Source: Hyphomicrobiales bacterium (GTDB taxonomy: Bacteria; Pseudomonadota; Alphaproteobacteria; Rhizobiales; Rhizobiaceae). Taken from it: DNA of 61,969 nucleotides. Position numbers and translations under genes: made by a program. Within the stretch, counting starts at the first letter, position 1; every line of letters begins with the position of its first letter. This document shows, piece after piece, positions 42,983 to 52,170 of the stretch. Location: the NCBI GenBank assembly GCA_900466875.1, contig UBNQ01000003.1:1-61969 (forward strand), written 5' to 3'. The notes below the pieces were generated by a model. The model worked only from the letters and a program-made list of their open reading frames with translations. It did not search any database and was not told the DNA's origin.

Positions 42983-43306
42983 TTAAAGGCGGCTCTCCAC
43001 CGATGTCATGCGGATGCCGACGAAATTGTCCCGATCGTCGGAAACGATCTCGCCGTAACCGATCGTCCGCCCATTGACCTGAAGCTCGACCGGCTCTCCG
43101 AAACGCTTGTCGAGCCTGAACCAGGATCCTTGTTTTGTTGCCGCCAGTTGAGCGACCGAGACCTTCGCCCTACCGATCACCACCTGAACTTCGACGGGGA
43201 TCTCACCAAGGCGCGCACGGGACGGCTGCGGCTGCATGGAGCTCTCCTCCGATGGCGGAAATTCCGGAAACACGGGAGATGGCTTGCCGGCAGCGTCGTC
43301 GATCAT
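42983..43306 (-). CDS. FliN-like SpoA-domain protein, orphan
   Basis: The 107-residue protein carries a C-terminal SpoA (FliN/FliM C-ring) domain: I-P-V-E-V-Q-V-V-I-G-R-A-K-V-S-V-A-Q-L, G-E-P-V-E-L-Q-V-N-G-R-T-I and the ending G-E-I-V-S-D-D-R-D-N-F-V-G-I-R. The first 35 residues are Pro/Ser-rich and acidic. FliN-family proteins form the flagellar C-ring; here no flagellar gene is adjacent, so it may be a second FliN or a secretion-related paralogue. The ATG at 43306 has AAGGTGA upstream. A PilZ-like gene follows on the same strand further right. Confidence 0.85.
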   Translation of the reverse strand: MIDDAAGKPSPVFPEFPPSEESSMQPQPSRARLGEIPVEVQVVIGRAKVSVAQLAATKQGSWFRLDKRFGEPVELQVNGRTIGYGEIVSDDRDNFVGIRMTSVESRL

Positions 43307-43464
43307 GATGGTCACCTTCTGAAATATGCGGGGGGGCGCGACTCGCTCTAAAATAAACGCTGCCAAATCCCACTTCGCTATGGACCGGCGACGATCCTTA
43401 ACGAGCCGTTAACATCCACAGTTGACGGATCATAAAGATGCAAATGCGACAGACGATCACAAAA

Positions 43465-43983
43465 TCAACTCGTGTGCCCACTGCGCGTCGTGCGAGTTCT
43501 GACCACGGTCGAGGCGCGCATGCGCTTGAGCGCGGTCAGCGGCAAACCGCCTTTGGCCAGGGCATCGATGAAAAACGTGTCTTCCGGCTGCGAAAAGATC
43601 AGGACCATCTTGTCCTTCATCACATTGCGTTTGGCGCAGGTGAAGAAAACCTCGTTATCGCCGAGGCAGAGATAGAAATGATCGGGAAGGAACTCCACGG
43701 CACCCGCCTGAATGAGGGCACCCGTCTCGCAGATGCCGACAATCCGCACCTGCAGGCTGGAAAAGGACTTTACCCCGCCATTCGGATAGACTGCACGCGC
43801 CACGAGATTGGCCTTGCGGTATCGAACCTTCGGGTTGTCATTCGCCCCGTAGAATTGCGCAAGGAAATGGCGCGGCTTGCTGCTTTCCAACATAAGGCGG
43901 TCCGGCGTGGTTAAAACAATCCTAACTTTGTACCGGAACGGGAAAATCCGTTCAATTGTCAGATTTAGGGGTAAATTCAGCAT
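43465..43983 (-). CDS. PilZ-like (putative c-di-GMP effector) protein
   Basis: The 172-residue product has a beta-barrel pattern resembling PilZ: Y-R-K-A-N-L-V-A-R near residue 55, then L-Q-V-R-I-V-G-I-C-E-T-G-A-L-I-Q-A and L-P-D-H-F-Y-L-C-L. The canonical RxxxR and [DN]xSxxG motifs are only partly kept, so c-di-GMP binding is doubtful. No membrane span is seen. The start is uncertain: the ATG at 43983 is used, but GTG/TTG at 44013-44016 would add about ten residues and no start has a strong Shine-Dalgarno. It is upstream of the SpoA gene on the same strand, 158 bp apart. Confidence 0.6.
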   Translation of the reverse strand: MLNLPLNLTIERIFPFRYKVRIVLTTPDRLMLESSKPRHFLAQFYGANDNPKVRYRKANLVARAVYPNGGVKSFSSLQVRIVGICETGALIQAGAVEFLPDHFYLCLGDNEVFFTCAKRNVMKDKMVLIFSQPEDTFFIDALAKGGLPLTALKRMRASTVVRTRTTRSGHTS

Positions 43984-44108
43984 CTTGGCATATGATGACG
44001 AACGCAGGTCCACCAAGGGATCAAACCCCGGCGCGCATGCGCATGCGCCAAAATAACGAACACGCCGAGCGGACAGCCGCTTAAGCGGCAGCGGTTACAT
44101 TTCACGCT

Positions 44109-44135
44109 GCGGCCCTCACCGCTTACGAGGGCCGC
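44109..44135. terminator. Strong stem-loop after the AcuI-type gene
   Basis: GCGGCCCTC (44109-44117) pairs with GAGGGCCGC (44127-44135) across a 9-base loop, 27 bp after the stop of the minus-strand reductase. A T-run is lacking, so it may terminate weakly or only stabilise the transcript. Confidence 0.5.
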
Positions 44136-44162
44136 ATAAGATCGTGTTGAGCGGCCCGCGCC

Positions 44163-45158
44163 TCAGGCGGTCACGTCGATGACCACGCGCCCTCTGATCT
44201 TTCCCTCGACGATCGCCTGCGCAAGTTCCGGCAGTTTCGACATCGGCTCGACGGTTGTGATCGCATCCAGCTTGCCCTTGTCCAGATCACGGGCCAGCCT
44301 GCTCCATGCAGCCAGACGCTGCTCCCTCGGGGCCATCACCGAATCCACACCGATCAGGGTAACGCTGCGCAGGATATGCGGCAGCACCGTCGCCGGAAGA
44401 TCGGCACCGCCCGCGAGACCGCATGCGGCAATCGCACCACCGCGCGCCGTCTGCGCCAGTGCATTGGCAAGCGTTGTGGAACCGACGCTGTCGACGCCAC
44501 CCGTCCAGCGCTCCTTCTGCAGCGGCCCGCCCTTCTGCTGCAATTCGGCCCGATCGATGAAATTGGTCGCGCCGAGAGATTTGAGATAGGCATGGGTTTC
44601 CGGACGCCCGGTAGACGCGGTTACATTGTAGCCACGGGCGGAAAGCAGCGCGATCGCCACCGATCCCACGCCACCGGCAGCGCCCGTTACCAGCACTTCG
44701 CCCTCACCCGGATTGATAGCACCCCATTTTTCCAGGGCTTCGACGCAAAGTGCGGACGTATAACCGGCGGTGCCGATCGCCATCGCCTGCTGCAGCGAAA
44801 ACGCCTCCGGCAGCGGGATCAGCCATTCGGCCTTCACCCGCTGGTAGCGCCCGTAAGCACCCGGTTCGGTTTCCGAAAGGCCCCATCCGTTCAGGATCAC
44901 CTTGTCACCCGGCTTCCACTCGGGAGACCGCGACTCGACCACCGTTCCGGAAATATCGATCCCGGCGATCAAAGGTGTGCGGCGGGCGATGCGGCCCTTG
45001 CCGGTGATGGCCAGCCCGTCCTTGTAGTTCAGCGTCGAGTAGGCGATCTCGACGAGGACATCGTTGTCGGGCAGTTCATTGACGGAGACTTCCCTGAAGG
45101 CTGCTGCCGGCTTGCCATCGACGGTGTCGATGACCACCGCCCTGAACGTTTCAACCAT
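44163..45158 (-). CDS. acuI: acrylyl-CoA reductase / YhdH-type quinone oxidoreductase
   Basis: The 331-residue protein is an MDR-superfamily reductase of the AcuI/YhdH group: L-N-Y-K-D-G-L-A-I-T-G near residue 45, G-I-D-I-S-G-T-V, W-G-L-S-E-T-E-P-G-A-Y, and the NADPH-binding loop V-T-G-A-A-G-G-V-G-S-V-A. It has no zinc cysteine set. Characterised members reduce acryloyl-CoA to propionyl-CoA with NADPH; a broader enone role is possible. It stands alone with a hairpin downstream. It faces away from the preTA operon, separated by 226 bp. Confidence 0.82.
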   Translation of the reverse strand: MVETFRAVVIDTVDGKPAAAFREVSVNELPDNDVLVEIAYSTLNYKDGLAITGKGRIARRTPLIAGIDISGTVVESRSPEWKPGDKVILNGWGLSETEPGAYGRYQRVKAEWLIPLPEAFSLQQAMAIGTAGYTSALCVEALEKWGAINPGEGEVLVTGAAGGVGSVAIALLSARGYNVTASTGRPETHAYLKSLGATNFIDRAELQQKGGPLQKERWTGGVDSVGSTTLANALAQTARGGAIAACGLAGGADLPATVLPHILRSVTLIGVDSVMAPREQRLAAWSRLARDLDKGKLDAITTVEPMSKLPELAQAIVEGKIRGRVVIDVTA

Positions 45159-45306
45159 TTCGTCACTCCAATTGCTTTGCTTTACGGTCCGTATCTAGAG
45201 CCGAAGCGAATTCCGGCTATTGATGCATGTCACGATCGCAAGGGTCCAGATGCCGCCCTTTCAGAACGCACGAGGCTGCATGTCGCGGCGGGCGCAAAGC
45301 AGAAAA

Positions 45307-45322
45307 TTTACCGTTTGATAAA
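45307..45322. promoter_or_regulatory. Candidate RutR-type site upstream of preT
   Basis: TTTACCGTTTGATAAA resembles the known RutR consensus TTGACCA-N2-TGGTCAA at 10 of 14 fixed positions. It is also related to the better site at 57629-57644. It lies 63 bp upstream of the preT start, in the promoter region. A RutR-like gene is encoded in the same window. Confidence 0.4.
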
Positions 45323-45384
45323 ATTTTAAGCCGTGTTACGATCTGCCCAATAGTTGTCCATAACCATATAATGAGGGAACTCGG

Positions 45385-46746
45385 ATGGAACGACTGGGAA
45401 GCGGGATCGAGGCCGGAAGGCTCTCGTCCAACGAATACGCATCGAATTTTTCCGACCTTCACCCGCGCCTCGACAAGCATGAGGCGCTGGTGGCATCAGA
45501 CCGCTGTTACTTCTGTTATGACGCGCCGTGTATGACGGCCTGTCCCACCGCCATCGATATCCCGATGTTCATCCGGCAGATATCGACTGGCAATCCGCTC
45601 GGATCGGCCAAAACCATCTTCGACCAGAACATTCTGGGCGGAATGTGCGCCCGCGTCTGTCCCACCGAAACGCTCTGCGAAGAGGTCTGCGTCCGCAACA
45701 CGGCCGAGGACAGGCCTGTCGAGATCGGCAAGCTGCAGCGTTATGCGACCGACATCGCCATGGAGACCGGCCGGCAGTTCTTCGAACGAAGGGCACCCAG
45801 CGGCAAGAGGATCGCCGTCGTCGGCGCAGGCCCCGCAGGCCTTGCCGCCGCGCACCGGCTGGCGGTCAACGGCCACGACGTCACCATTCTCGAAGCCCGC
45901 GAAAAATCCGGCGGTCTCAACGAATATGGCATCGCCACCTATAAGGCGGTCGACGATTTTGCCCAGCGCGAAGTCGATTACGTCACCGCCATCGGCGGCA
46001 TCACCATCGAACACGGCAAGGCACTGGGCCGCGATTTTTCGCTGTCCGATCTGACCTCCGATTATGACTCTGTCTTCCTCGGCATGGGCCTGTCCGGCGT
46101 CAACGGATTGGGCGTCGATGGCGAGACCCTCTACGGCGTCGATGACGCTGTCGATTTCATCGCGGCACTGCGTCAGTCACATAACAAGGCAACTGTCCCG
46201 ATCGGCCGCCGTGTCGTCGTCATCGGTGGCGGCATGACTGCAATCGACGCCGCGATCCAGGCAAAGCTGCTCGGCGCCGAGGAAGTGACGATCTGTTACC
46301 GCCGCGGCAAGGAAAACATGAACGCCTCGACATGGGAGCAGGATCTTGCTGCCTCGAAAGGCGTCATCATCCGCCATTGGCTCGCGCCGAAATCGATCAT
46401 CGGCAAGGATGGAAAGGTTGCCGGCATAGAGGTTGAATATACCGCGATGAAGGACGGCAGGCTCACCACCACCGGCGAAACCGGCATCATCGCCGCCGAC
46501 CAGATTTTCAAAGCCATCGGCCAATCCTTCCAGGCCTCGGGCCTCGGCGCGCTGCAATTCGACAAGGGCAGGATCGCGGTGGATGCAGAGGGCCGCACCT
46601 CGCTCGAAACCGTCTGGGCCGGCGGCGACTGTATCGGTCGCGGCGAGGACCTCACCGTATCGGCCGTCGCGCAAGGCCGCGACGCAGCTGAAAGCATCAA
46701 CCGCATGCTGGCAGCCGGCGCTCAGCCGGCCAGTGCAGTGGCCTGA
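45385..46746 (+). CDS. preT: dihydropyrimidine dehydrogenase subunit PreT (NAD-dependent)
   Basis: The 453-residue flavoprotein has an N-terminal cysteine-rich Fe-S domain (C-Y-F-C-Y-D-A-P-C-M-T-A-C-P, then C-A-R-V-C-P-T-E-T-L-C), an FAD loop (V-G-A-G-P-A-G-L-A-A-A-H near residue 145) and an NADH domain (V-I-G-G-G-M-T-A-I-D-A-A), as in the glutamate-synthase-like small subunit group. With PreA it transfers electrons between NADH and uracil/thymine, reducing them to dihydropyrimidines. GAGGGAACTCGG upstream supports the ATG at 45385. preA follows 15 bp later. A possible RutR-type site lies in the promoter region. Confidence 0.93.
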   Translation: MERLGSGIEAGRLSSNEYASNFSDLHPRLDKHEALVASDRCYFCYDAPCMTACPTAIDIPMFIRQISTGNPLGSAKTIFDQNILGGMCARVCPTETLCEEVCVRNTAEDRPVEIGKLQRYATDIAMETGRQFFERRAPSGKRIAVVGAGPAGLAAAHRLAVNGHDVTILEAREKSGGLNEYGIATYKAVDDFAQREVDYVTAIGGITIEHGKALGRDFSLSDLTSDYDSVFLGMGLSGVNGLGVDGETLYGVDDAVDFIAALRQSHNKATVPIGRRVVVIGGGMTAIDAAIQAKLLGAEEVTICYRRGKENMNASTWEQDLAASKGVIIRHWLAPKSIIGKDGKVAGIEVEYTAMKDGRLTTTGETGIIAADQIFKAIGQSFQASGLGALQFDKGRIAVDAEGRTSLETVWAGGDCIGRGEDLTVSAVAQGRDAAESINRMLAAGAQPASAVA

Positions 46747-46761
46747 GGGGAGACGAGAACC

Positions 46762-48075
46762 ATGGCTGATATCCGCAACAATTTCGTCGGCATCAAATCC
46801 CCCAACCCCTTCTGGCTCGCCTCGGCTCCGCCGACCGACAAGGCCTATAATGTCGAGCGCGCCTTCAAGGCCGGCTGGGGCGGCGTCGTCTGGAAGACGC
46901 TGGGCGAACAAGGCCCGCCTGTCGTCAACGTCAACGGCCCGCGCTACGGCGCCATCTGGGGCGCTGACCGCAGACTTCTCGGCTTGAACAATATCGAACT
47001 GATCACCGACCGCGACCTCTATACCAATCTCATCGAGATGAAGCAGGTGAAAAAGAACTGGCCGGACCGAGCGATCGTCGCCTCGATCATGGTTCCCTGC
47101 GAGGAAAATGCCTGGAAGGCGATCCTGCCGCTGGTCGAGGAGACGGAAGTCGACGGCATCGAACTCAACTTCGGCTGTCCGCACGGCATGTCCGAACGCG
47201 GCATGGGCGCTGCGGTCGGCCAGGTGCCGGAATATATCGAGATGGTGGTCCGCTGGTGCAAGCAATATTCCCGCATGCCGGTTATTACCAAGCTGACACC
47301 GAACATCACCGACATCCGGCAACCCGCCCGCGCCGCCAAACGCGGCGGCACCGATGCAGTCTCGCTGATCAACACGATCTCGTCGATCGTCTCGGTCGAT
47401 CTCGACAGCTTTTCGCCCAACCCGTCGATCAACGGCAAGGGCAGCCACGGCGGTTATTGCGGTCCGGCGGTCAAGCCGATCGCGCTCAACATGGTGGCCG
47501 AGATCGCCCGCGATCCGGAAACCTACGGCCTGCCGATCTCCGGCATCGGCGGCGTGACCACATGGCGCGATGCCGCCGAATTCCTGGCACTCGGCGCCGG
47601 CAACGTGCAGGTCTGCACCGCGGCAATGACCTACGGCTTCAAGATCGTCGAGGAGATGATCACCGGCCTCTCCGCCTGGATGGATACGAAGGGCCACCGC
47701 ACGCTGGACGATATCACCGGCCGTGCGGTGCAGAACGTCACCGACTGGCAATATCTCAACCTCAATTACATAGCCAAGGCGCATATCGATCAGGACGCCT
47801 GCATCAAATGCGGCCGCTGCCATATCGCCTGCGAAGACACCTCGCATCAGGCCATTACCGCGATGGTCGATGGGGTCAGGCATTTCGAGGTGAAGGAAGA
47901 GGATTGCGTCGGCTGCAATCTCTGCGTCAACGTCTGTCCGGTGGAAAACTGCATCACCATGGAGGCCCTGCCCGCCGGCCAACTCGACAAACGCACCGGT
48001 CGCAACGTCGATCCCAACTACGCCAACTGGACGACCCATCCGAACAACCCGATGGCACGGCAAGCGGCGGAGTAG
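46762..48075 (+). CDS. preA: dihydropyrimidine dehydrogenase subunit PreA
   Basis: The 437-residue protein has an FMN TIM-barrel of the dihydroorotate-dehydrogenase type (N-P-F-W-L-A-S-A-P near residue 15; N-F-G-C-P-H-G-M; G-I-G-G-V-T-T-W-R-D-A). A C-terminal two-cluster ferredoxin domain is at about residues 340-400: C-I-K-C-G-R-C-H-I-A-C and C-V-G-C-N-L-C-V-N-V-C-P. It reduces uracil and thymine to their 5,6-dihydro forms, with electrons from PreT. It is translated from ATG 46762 with GGGGAGACGAG upstream. It is convergent with the FtrA-type gene, 11 bp apart. Confidence 0.94.
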   Translation: MADIRNNFVGIKSPNPFWLASAPPTDKAYNVERAFKAGWGGVVWKTLGEQGPPVVNVNGPRYGAIWGADRRLLGLNNIELITDRDLYTNLIEMKQVKKNWPDRAIVASIMVPCEENAWKAILPLVEETEVDGIELNFGCPHGMSERGMGAAVGQVPEYIEMVVRWCKQYSRMPVITKLTPNITDIRQPARAAKRGGTDAVSLINTISSIVSVDLDSFSPNPSINGKGSHGGYCGPAVKPIALNMVAEIARDPETYGLPISGIGGVTTWRDAAEFLALGAGNVQVCTAAMTYGFKIVEEMITGLSAWMDTKGHRTLDDITGRAVQNVTDWQYLNLNYIAKAHIDQDACIKCGRCHIACEDTSHQAITAMVDGVRHFEVKEEDCVGCNLCVNVCPVENCITMEALPAGQLDKRTGRNVDPNYANWTTHPNNPMARQAAE

Positions 48076-48086
48076 ATGAGAACGGG

Positions 48087-49094
48087 TCAGCCGCCTTCCG
48101 GGCGACTGACCTTGCGTTGCCCGAACGTTTTTCTGTAAGCGGCGGGGCTTGTCCCCAGCCGCTTGCGAAAATGATGGCGCAAGGTTGCCTGCGTGGCGAA
48201 ACCGCAGGCGACCGCGATATCGTCCAGCGACGCCGAAACCTGCTTCTCGAGCAGGTCGCGCGCCAGCCGCAAACGCTCCTTGACCAGCCATTCTCCGACA
48301 CTGTCGCCGGTCGCGGCCTCGAAACGACGCTGGAAAGTCCGCATGCTCATGCCGGCCCGTTCCGCCAGCATGCGGATCGGTTGTTCCTCGAAAAGTCGGC
48401 CGCGCATCCAGTCGATCAGCGGGCCGAGGCGAAGCCCTTCCCTCTCCTGCGGCACCGGTGATGCGATGAACTGCGCCTGCCCTCCCTCGCGATGCGGCGG
48501 CACGACCAGCCTGCGGGCAACGCTATTAGCCGCCTCTACGCCGAAATCGCCACGCACGACATGCAGGCAGAGATCGATGCCGGCAGCACTTCCCGCAGCC
48601 GTCAGCGTATTGCCCTCGTCCATGTAGAGAACGTCCGCATCGAAGGACGTATCTGGATAGGCCTCGGCTACCGCCTCCACATAACGCCAATGCGTCGTCG
48701 CGCGCCGCCCGCCCAGAAGGCCGGCAGCAGCCAGAACCGCCACCCCGGAACACAGCGACATCACCCGCGCACCACGCCGATGCGCCGCCTGCAGCGCCTC
48801 GACCAAAGGTGCCGGCACCGGCTCGCGGATCCCGCGCCAGCCAGGCACGACAACAAGATCGGCAGTCTCGAGCACGTCCAGCCCGTGATCGACGGAAACG
48901 GTCAACCCGCCCGCGGCCCGCAGCGGCCCCGGCTCAACGCCCGCGACAGAAAACCGGTACCAGGCCTCGCCCAGTTCCGGACGGGCAAGACCGAAGACTT
49001 CATAGGCAATGCCGAATTCGAACGTGCAGAGCCCGTCATAGACAAGTGCGACGACATGCGGGCCGCAGGTCTGGTTTACGTGTGTTTTTGGCAT
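48087..49094 (-). CDS. GlxA/FtrA-type transcriptional regulator (DJ-1/PfpI + AraC)
   Basis: The 335-residue protein has an N-terminal DJ-1/PfpI-like amidotransferase fold (V-V-A-L-V-Y-D-G-L-C-T-F-E-F-G near residue 15; S-L-C-S-G-V-A-V-L-A-A-A-G-L with a Cys in the nucleophile elbow) and a C-terminal AraC double helix-turn-helix (M-R-T-F-Q-R-R-F; A-T-Q-A-T-L-R-H-H-F-R-K-R-L-G). The nucleophile-elbow Cys is kept, but the enzymatic activity is not known. It is divergent from a rhodanese gene, its likely target. The ATG at 49094 is chosen; an upstream in-frame ATG at 49124 would overlap the shared inverted repeat. Confidence 0.88.
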   Translation of the reverse strand: MPKTHVNQTCGPHVVALVYDGLCTFEFGIAYEVFGLARPELGEAWYRFSVAGVEPGPLRAAGGLTVSVDHGLDVLETADLVVVPGWRGIREPVPAPLVEALQAAHRRGARVMSLCSGVAVLAAAGLLGGRRATTHWRYVEAVAEAYPDTSFDADVLYMDEGNTLTAAGSAAGIDLCLHVVRGDFGVEAANSVARRLVVPPHREGGQAQFIASPVPQEREGLRLGPLIDWMRGRLFEEQPIRMLAERAGMSMRTFQRRFEAATGDSVGEWLVKERLRLARDLLEKQVSASLDDIAVACGFATQATLRHHFRKRLGTSPAAYRKTFGQRKVSRPEGG

Positions 49095-49115
49095 GATCTT
49101 TACGGTACCAGTCAC

Positions 49116-49135
49116 GATGGCCAATTTCAGCCATC
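49116..49135. promoter_or_regulatory. Inverted repeat between the FtrA-type and rhodanese genes
   Basis: GATGGC (49116-49121) and GCCATC (49130-49135) form a perfect inverted repeat with an 8-bp spacer in the 102-bp divergent gap. It is a candidate operator for the AraC-type regulator. Confidence 0.45.
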
Positions 49136-49196
49136 CGTATCATCGGGCATGATCGGCGGCAACACGCACCCACCGACACAGCCAAAGGATAGCTTC

Positions 49197-49601
49197 ATGC
49201 CAAGCCCGGTCTCCGATTTTCCCGCCGCATCGCCACAGGATGCAGCTGCACATTTTTCCCGCAAGCTCGCCTTCGAGGCAGACTGCTGGGACGTCCATGC
49301 CTCCTTCGCCTCCGGCAAGGTCGATTTCGTCTTGCTCGACGTCCGCTCACCGGCACTCTTTGCCCAGTCGCATGTTCCGGGCGCGCTCAATCTGCCCCAC
49401 GGCAAAATGACTGCACACCGCATGTCGGAATGGCCGGCGGATACGCTGTTCGTCGTCTATTGCGCCGGCCCTCACTGCAACGGCGCGGACAAGGCAGCTC
49501 TTCGGCTTTCCCGCCTCGGCATATCCGTCAAGTTGATGATCGGCGGCATGACCGGATGGGCCGACGAAGGCTTCGCCTACGATACCGCGACAGCAGCCTG
49601 A
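49197..49601 (+). CDS. rhodanese-like sulfurtransferase
   Basis: The 134-residue single-domain rhodanese has V-L-L-D-V-R-S-P-A-L-F-A-Q-S-H-V-P-G-A-L-N-L-P near residue 45 and the active-site loop V-V-Y-C-A-G-P-H-C-N-G-A-D-K-A near residue 85. The catalytic Cys is in place but the loop (C-A-G-P-H-C-N) carries a second Cys. It is a sulfur or persulfide transferase, or an arsenate-phosphatase relative. AAAGGA upstream supports the ATG at 49197. It is paired with the divergent FtrA-type regulator. Confidence 0.88.
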   Translation: MPSPVSDFPAASPQDAAAHFSRKLAFEADCWDVHASFASGKVDFVLLDVRSPALFAQSHVPGALNLPHGKMTAHRMSEWPADTLFVVYCAGPHCNGADKAALRLSRLGISVKLMIGGMTGWADEGFAYDTATAA

Positions 49602-50011
49602 CCGACAGTTTCAAGCGTCGGCAAGAGAGGGACCGGTCGTTGTCACCCTGTCAGGGACGGCGAATTCCGACAATAAATCACGAATTCCGGAAAAGGCAGG
49701 CGAGACAACAAAAAAAGCAATCTTATGCTGCGTCGCAGCAAAACACCAAGCTTACCTTTCCCGCATAAAGCGAAGTACCGGGCAAACAATGAATTTTAGT
49801 CGCACCTTTTAAGAGCAATTGCCCTGAATTTGAAATATTGCTCAAGATATCCCATGCAGACGACGCCGACATAAAAGCAAACCACCTCGCCGCGCAGGTA
49901 TTTTAACCTGCAATTAGTCTAGCCATGACAATAATTTAGCGCGGCATCCTGACGCGTCTCGTAAGGCGCTCTGCGAGCTGATGTGTTGGGCAAACTTAAG
50001 TGGTGTGCATT
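49602..50011. other. 410-bp AT-rich gap upstream of the chemotaxis receptor
   Basis: The stretch has no gene. It is visibly more AT-rich than the flanks, as in promoter regions. It contains an inverted repeat GCAGGT (49894-49899) / ACCTGC (49906-49911). No clear flagellar sigma-28 promoter could be placed by eye. Confidence 0.45.
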
Positions 50012-51919
50012 ATGGCATTTCGAGATATGGCCATTTCGAAGAAACTCGGCCTCGTCACGATCGTGATGGGCCTTTCTTCTCTCATTATTGCAGGCATTGC
50101 GGGCTCCGGCCTTTTCGGGCTGCAGAAAGCAATGATTTCCGTGGGCGCCCGCGAAGAGGTCGCCCGCGAAGCGATGGACCTTCGCGTCGACATCATCGCC
50201 ATCAGCCGTATGACCTACCAGCTCGCGGCAGCACCGGACAAGGCGAAGGATTTTCGCGCGGATGCCGAAAAACGCGCCGGCGAAATGCTCGCCCGCCTGC
50301 CGAAGATCGAAGCCACCGCCGATGCAGCCGAAAAGGATCAGCTGAAGGCGATCCGCGGCGCTCTGGACAGCTATTTCACATCGATCCGCGGCATGGTTGA
50401 TATTGCCGAAAAGAACCCGGCAGATACGGCCGCGATCGCCGGTGGCCTGAAGGCCGCACTCGATGGCCAGAAGGCAGTCACGGATACGGTCAAGGTCTAC
50501 AGCACCTACTCCGGCAAATCGCTGGCCGAAGCGCGCGACGCCGCCGTCGCTTCTTCGACCACTGCCATCCTGATCTCGGCAGCTTCCGCCGTCATCTTCA
50601 TCGTCATCGGCGCTGCGATCAGCCTGATGGTCGCAACCCGCGGCATTGTCAGCCCGATCCGCTCGCTGACCCAGGCCATGACCCGCCTCGCAAAGGGCGA
50701 ACTCGACAATCTCGGCATCGACGCCACCCGCAAGGACGAGATCGGCGAAATGGCCCGCGCGGTCGAAGTCTTCCGCACCAATGCGCTCGCCATGGATGAG
50801 CTGAAGGCCCAGGAAGCCGCACTTCACCGCAACAGCAGCGACCTGCAGTCGAGCATTTCGACCGTCGTCGCCTCCGCCGTCGCCGGCGATTTCTCCGGCC
50901 GCATCGCCAAGGATTACCAGAATGAAGACCTCAACCGCTTCGCCTCCGGCGTCAACGAACTGGTCGGAAGCGTCGAAGCTGCCACCACCGAAGTACGCCG
51001 CGTCATCGCAGCCCTTGCAGATGCCGACCTGACCCAGAGCATGAACGGCCAGTTCCAGGGTGCCTTCGCCGAACTGCAGACCAACGTCAACACCACGATG
51101 GTGCGCCTGCGCGGCACGATGAACAACGTCCGCGGCGCCGCCGGCACGATCAACAACAACTCGGCCGAACTGTCCTCCGCCGCCAACGATCTGTCGAAGC
51201 GCACGGAACAGCAGGCCGCAGCGCTGGAAGAAACCGCAGCCGCTCTCGACGAGATCACCGCAACCGTCCGTGCCGCTTCCTCGCGTGCCACCGAAGCCCG
51301 CGACATGGTGCATGCCACCAAGCAGAGCGCGACCAAGTCTGGCGATATCGTCCGCTCGGCCGTCACCGCCATGGGTCGCATCGAAGACTCGTCCAGCAAG
51401 ATCAGCCAGATCATCGGCGTGATCGACGAGATCGCCTTCCAGACCAACCTGCTTGCCCTCAACGCAGGCGTCGAGGCGGCCCGTGCGGGTGAAGCCGGCC
51501 GCGGCTTCGCGGTCGTCGCCCAGGAAGTCCGCGAACTGGCACAGCGCTCGGCAAACGCCGCCAAGGAGATCAAGACGCTGATCAGCGCGTCTGCCGCAGA
51601 AGTCGAAGGCGGCGTCTCGCTCGTCCGTTCGACCGGTGACGCACTGCTGGAAATCGAAGGCCTCGTCAACAAGGTCAACGAACATGTGGAATCGATCGCC
51701 ACCGCTGCCCGTGAACAGGCAACGGCGCTCGCCGAGATCAATTCCTCGGTCAACCACATGGACCAGATGACCCAGAAGAACGCGGCCATGGTCGAAGAAA
51801 CCACCGCCGCCAGCGAAACGCTCGCCGAGGAAAGCCGCCAGCTGCAGCACATCCTGTCGAGCTTCAAGCTAGGCGGCGCAGAGGCCGCATCCTCCCGCGG
51901 CATGCGCTACGCAGCCTGA
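50012..51919 (+). CDS. methyl-accepting chemotaxis protein
   Basis: The 635-residue protein has an N-terminal transmembrane helix ([20 protein letters not shown]), a helical periplasmic sensor (about residues 40-175), and a second membrane segment near residues 185-210. Two HAMP-like modules follow, then a long coiled-coil signalling domain with the strongly conserved hairpin tip [22 protein letters not shown] near residue 475. It senses an unknown ligand and controls CheA. There is no C-terminal CheR/CheB tether. The start is the ATG at 50012; a frame-extending GTG/ATG at 50000 is less likely. A terminator follows. Confidence 0.93.
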   Translation: MAFRDMAISKKLGLVTIVMGLSSLIIAGIAGSGLFGLQKAMISVGAREEVAREAMDLRVDIIAISRMTYQLAAAPDKAKDFRADAEKRAGEMLARLPKIEATADAAEKDQLKAIRGALDSYFTSIRGMVDIAEKNPADTAAIAGGLKAALDGQKAVTDTVKVYSTYSGKSLAEARDAAVASSTTAILISAASAVIFIVIGAAISLMVATRGIVSPIRSLTQAMTRLAKGELDNLGIDATRKDEIGEMARAVEVFRTNALAMDELKAQEAALHRNSSDLQSSISTVVASAVAGDFSGRIAKDYQNEDLNRFASGVNELVGSVEAATTEVRRVIAALADADLTQSMNGQFQGAFAELQTNVNTTMVRLRGTMNNVRGAAGTINNNSAELSSAANDLSKRTEQQAAALEETAAALDEITATVRAASSRATEARDMVHATKQSATKSGDIVRSAVTAMGRIEDSSSKISQIIGVIDEIAFQTNLLALNAGVEAARAGEAGRGFAVVAQEVRELAQRSANAAKEIKTLISASAAEVEGGVSLVRSTGDALLEIEGLVNKVNEHVESIATAAREQATALAEINSSVNHMDQMTQKNAAMVEETTAASETLAEESRQLQHILSSFKLGGAEAASSRGMRYAA

Positions 51920-51943
51920 CGGCACCAGACTTGAAAACATCGA

Positions 51944-51967
51944 AAGCCCGGCATTGCCGGGCTTTTT
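51944..51967 (+). terminator. Rho-independent terminator after the chemotaxis receptor
   Basis: AAGCCCGGC (51944-51952) pairs with GCCGGGCTT and is followed by TTTTT, 25 bp after the stop. Confidence 0.85.
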
Positions 51968-52170
51968 TCGTCGAGACGAACGACACCCTCGCCAAGCACA
52001 TCCACGTCCGGCACCGCGAAATGCAGGCCAACACCTGAGGCCAACCGCCGCACTTGATCGAGATCACTCTCACCCGGCAAAAGCCGCGTTAGTCAGCGCA
52101 CCCTGATGCGCGCTGCACACATGAGGAGGGTGGCAGCCTGTTGAACAGCCGCCCCAACCATGGATCCGAC

